Assembly: GCA_039916225.1 (NCBI GenBank)
Contig: JBDSLU010000243.1
Location: 1 to 8,983 of the forward strand
Length of the DNA: 8,983 nucleotides
DNA from: JBDSLU01 sp039916225
GTDB taxonomy: Bacteria; Acidobacteriota; Vicinamibacteria; Vicinamibacterales; Vicinamibacteraceae
Direction: 5' to 3'
The translations under genes were made by a program, and so were the position numbers. The notes beneath the pieces were generated by a model. That model was not told the origin of the DNA, ran no database searches, and saw nothing but the letters and a program-made list of their open reading frames with translations. Below are positions 7,042 to 8,983 of this stretch, piece by piece (the stretch's first letter is position 1; each line of letters opens with the position of its first letter).

Positions 7042-7335
7042 GAACGCTTGCATGAGGGGACCGAGGTCCGGCGCCGCCGCCGTCGTATCGGCCGGCCCGA
7101 TCCAGTAGCGGCTGCTGTCGCCCCACGGCTCCCAGACGACGAACGGGACGCCGTGAAAGAGGAAATACGCGCGGTTCTCGTCGCCAGAGAACCAGTTCCC
7201 GCCGCGACGGACCTCCGTTGCGCCCGACACCGACCCGAGGAAGCGCGCGAGGGGCCGGAAGACCGGCCAGCTGCTGCTGACCTCGAAGGCACAGGGGCGG
7301 TGCTGGTCAGGTCGTACGAGCTCGTTGACCCGCAT
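7030..7335 (-). CDS. Conserved-looking small protein of unknown function in the nucleoside operon
   Basis: A 101-residue soluble protein that I do not recognise. It begins with an ATG 2 bp after the stop of the purine nucleoside phosphorylase gene, so it is probably translated from the same message. There is no signal peptide or membrane segment. It is rich in aromatic residues: VSSSWPVFRPLARFLG (19-34), GGNWFSGDENRAYFLFHG (45-62) and FVVWEPWGDSSRYWIGP (65-81), the last looking like a compact beta-sheet edge with a fixed motif. A Gly/Asp/Ser/Arg cluster (GDSSRYW) could be a ligand site, but that is a guess. Codon use matches neighbouring genes, and the frame ends in a hairpin. Alternatives are an accessory or regulatory partner of the nucleoside enzymes, or an unrelated small protein caught in the operon. 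Confidence 0.75.
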   Translation of the reverse strand: MRVNELVRPDQHRPCAFEVSSSWPVFRPLARFLGSVSGATEVRRGGNWFSGDENRAYFLFHGVPFVVWEPWGDSSRYWIGPADTTAAAPDLGPLMQAFREY

Positions 7336-7337
7336 CG

Positions 7338-8162
7338 CTACACGCGTGTCACCAGGCCGGTGATGAGCGCGATGAACTGATCGCGGACGCGGGCCGTCGT
7401 CGCGATGACTTCCTCGTGCACCAGCGGCTCGGGCAGGACGCCGGCGGCCATGTTGGTGATGCAGGAGATTCCGGCGACCTCCATGCCCATGTGCCGCGCG
7501 ACGATGGTCTCCGGCACCGTCGACATGCCGACGGCGTCGGCGCCCATGGTGCGGAAGGCCCGGATCTCGGCTGGCGTCTCGTAACTCGGCCCGGTCACCG
7601 CGACGTAGACACCTTCCTCGACCCGGATGCGGGCCGCACCGGCGGCGGCGCGGGCGGCCGCCCGGAGCCGCGGCGAGTAGGCGATGGTCATGTCCGGGAA
7701 GCGCGCCCCGAAGCGCTCGTCATTCGGCCCGACCAGCGGGTTGCTGCCCATCAGGTTGATGTGGTCGGTGATCAGCATCAGCGCGCCCTGGGCGAAGCTG
7801 GTGTTGATGCCGCCGGCGGCGTTGGTCAGGATCAGCACCTTGACGCCGAGCAGGCCGAGGACGCGGGTGGCGAACGTGGCCACCGCCATCGCGTGGCCTT
7901 CGTAGACGTGCGCCCGGCCCGACAGCGCCAGCACGCGACGGCCCTGGACGGTGCCGGCGACCAGCTCGCCGGCATGGCCGACGATCTTCGCCGCCGGCCA
8001 GTGCGGGATGATCGAGTACGGCACGACCGTCGCGTCGCCCAGCGATCCGGCGAACGAGCCGAGGCCCGAGCCGAGCACCACCGCGACGTCGGGCACATCG
8101 CCGATGCGCTCCTGCACGGTGCGGGCGGCCTCGGCGACGGCGTCGTAGCGGGCCGGCGTCAC
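7338..8162 (-). CDS. punA: Purine nucleoside phosphorylase (trimeric, PNP/PunA type)
   Basis: A 274-residue protein of the low-mass trimeric phosphorylase family, cleaving inosine, guanosine and their deoxy forms with phosphate to base and (deoxy)ribose-1-phosphate in the cytoplasm. Seen: the phosphate loop GSGLGSF (31-37), GHAGELVAG (62-70), GRAHVYEGH (82-90), TNAAGGI (113-119), GPSYETPAEIRA (191-202, with the base-contacting Glu195), GADAVGMSTVPE (207-218) and CITNMAAG (234-241, with Asn237). Glu195 plus Asn237 is the 6-oxopurine-specific combination; methylthioadenosine phosphorylases of the same family have other residues here, so MtnP is unlikely. The start is GTG at 8162, overlapping the nupC stop as GTGA, with a GGAG (8173-8170) 7 nt upstream. 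A much longer open frame upstream is the shadow of nupC. The overlap implies coupled translation with the transporter. Confidence 0.95.
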   Translation of the reverse strand: MTPARYDAVAEAARTVQERIGDVPDVAVVLGSGLGSFAGSLGDATVVPYSIIPHWPAAKIVGHAGELVAGTVQGRRVLALSGRAHVYEGHAMAVATFATRVLGLLGVKVLILTNAAGGINTSFAQGALMLITDHINLMGSNPLVGPNDERFGARFPDMTIAYSPRLRAAARAAAGAARIRVEEGVYVAVTGPSYETPAEIRAFRTMGADAVGMSTVPETIVARHMGMEVAGISCITNMAAGVLPEPLVHEEVIATTARVRDQFIALITGLVTRV

Positions 8163-8983
8163 AGCAGCGCTCCGGCGATGGTCGCGGTCACGAAGTTGGC
8201 GAGGGTGCCGGCGATCATCGCCCGCACGCCGAGACGGGCCAGATCCTGGCGGCGCGACGGCGCCAGCGCGCCGATGCCTCCGAGCTGGATGCCGATCGAC
8301 GAGAAGTTGGCGAAGCCGCACAGCGCGAACGTGGCGATGGTGAACGAACGCGGGTCGAGCGACGCCTTGAGCGTGCCGAGCTGCGAGTAGGCGACGAACT
8401 CGTTCAGCACCATGCGAGTACCGAGCAGGCTGCCGATGGTCCCCGAGTCGCGCCACGGCACCCCGAGGGCCCACGCGATCGGCCCGAACACCCAGCCGAG
8501 GATCGCCTGCAGGCTCAACTTGTCGAGCGACGTGCCGAGCCACGCGTGCACCGTCCAGCTCACGACCGGCACGTGCTCGTGCACCCACAGGCCGGCGGCG
8601 CCGAGCAGGGCGTTGGTGAGCGCGACGAGCGCGAGGAACGAAATCAGCATCGCGCCGACGTTCATCGCCAGGTGCAGGCCCTCGCTGGTGCCGCGGCCGG
8701 CTGCGTCGACCAGGTTGACGTCGGTCTTCTCGACTTGGAGCTTGACCGAACCGAGCGTCTCCGGCACTTCGGTCTCGGGCACGAACAGTTTGGCCATCAT
8801 CAGCGTGCCTGGCGCCGTCATGATCACCGCCGTCAGCAGGTGCTTGGCCTCGATTCCGAACAGGATGTAGGCGGCCATGATGCCGCCCGAGATGTGCGCC
8901 ATGCCGGAGGTCATCACCGTCATCAGCTCCGACTGCGTCATCTTCGGCAGGAACGGCCGGATGGTCAGCGGCGCCTCGGTCTG
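8159..8983 (-). CDS. nupC: Concentrative nucleoside transporter NupC/CNT family, C-terminal 274 residues
   Basis: The frame is open at the right edge, so the N-terminal third (first membrane helices) is missing. The remainder is a clear CNT transporter, which takes up nucleosides with sodium or protons across the inner membrane. The visible part begins inside the first re-entrant hairpin with QTEAPLTIRPFLPKMT, where Gln-Thr-Glu contact the nucleoside base, followed by SELMTVMTSGMAHISGG, an N-x-G-A-M-L-I helix, WALGVPWRDS, VLNEFVAYSQLG (with the ribose-binding Glu) and CGFANFSSIGIQLGGIGAL (with the Asn and Ser of the second binding half). All these motifs are intact. The stop overlaps the GTG of the purine nucleoside phosphorylase by 4 bp, so uptake and phosphorolysis are encoded as one unit. 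Whether sodium or protons drive it cannot be decided here. Confidence 0.95.
   Translation of the reverse strand, partial: QTEAPLTIRPFLPKMTQSELMTVMTSGMAHISGGIMAAYILFGIEAKHLLTAVIMTAPGTLMMAKLFVPETEVPETLGSVKLQVEKTDVNLVDAAGRGTSEGLHLAMNVGAMLISFLALVALTNALLGAAGLWVHEHVPVVSWTVHAWLGTSLDKLSLQAILGWVFGPIAWALGVPWRDSGTIGSLLGTRMVLNEFVAYSQLGTLKASLDPRSFTIATFALCGFANFSSIGIQLGGIGALAPSRRQDLARLGVRAMIAGTLANFVTATIAGALL

Noticed and set aside
7338..8162. Methylthioadenosine phosphorylase (MtnP) to pair with MtnA
   Set aside because: The active site has GPSYETPAE and TNMAAG with Glu195 and Asn237, the 6-oxopurine nucleoside phosphorylase combination.
8163..8588. N-terminal extension of purine nucleoside phosphorylase to 416 residues
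   Set aside because: The extra part is nupC read out of phase. The GTG at 8162 gives the family length and a GTGA overlap with a good Shine-Dalgarno.

Overview
The window is a dense, GC-rich (by eye close to 70% G+C) stretch of bacterial chromosome. It holds twelve protein genes: eleven on the minus strand and one, an amino-acid permease, on the plus strand. I see no rRNA, tRNA, CRISPR array or transposase. The high G+C, GTG starts, short spacers, near-leaderless starts next to TANNNT boxes and the mixture of housekeeping genes would fit a soil-type lineage such as Acidobacteriota (Vicinamibacteria-like). That is an impression from composition and gene content; no rRNA is present to settle it.

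Layout. Bases 1-1570 (minus): a sodium/glutamate symporter (gltS) followed after 5 bp by an HD-superfamily phosphohydrolase that runs off the left edge. Bases 1571-1664: a 94-bp divergent intergenic region with a 7-bp inverted repeat and a -10-like box. Bases 1665-3158 (plus): an APC-superfamily amino-acid transporter. Bases 3159-3212: a short convergent spacer filled by four tandem 11-bp units that can fold into a strong hairpin. Bases 3213-5839 (minus): the cluster mtnA - tsaD - NUDIX hydrolase, separated by 12 and 8 bp. Bases 5840-5987: 148 bp with no gene but two GC-rich hairpins. Bases 5988-6989 (minus): a BrnT/BrnA-type toxin-antitoxin pair with cytidine deaminase (cdd) starting only 2 bp after the antitoxin stop. 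Bases 7030-8983 (minus): a concentrative nucleoside transporter (nupC, cut by the right edge), purine nucleoside phosphorylase overlapping it by 4 bp (GTGA), and a small unrecognised protein starting 2 bp after the phosphorylase stop.

How the genes fit together. The right half reads as a nucleoside-salvage locus: NupC imports nucleosides, the phosphorylase splits purine nucleosides to base plus (deoxy)ribose-1-phosphate, and cytidine deaminase converts cytidine to uridine. MtnA, an aldose-1-phosphate isomerase of the methionine salvage pathway, is chemically close to this theme. TsaD (tRNA t6A37 synthesis) and the NUDIX enzyme are housekeeping passengers. The left part is amino-acid transport (glutamate symporter and APC permease, divergently transcribed). 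The brnTA module, with an AT-rich palindromic promoter/operator unlike its surroundings, looks inserted between the phosphorylase operon and cdd.

I did not find a convincing wholly new system. The features most worth a second look are the coupling of cdd to a toxin-antitoxin operon, the missing canonical start for the antitoxin next to the toxin stop, the uncharacterised protein in the nucleoside operon, the 11-bp tandem repeat at the convergent junction, and the inverted repeat between the two divergent amino-acid transporters.
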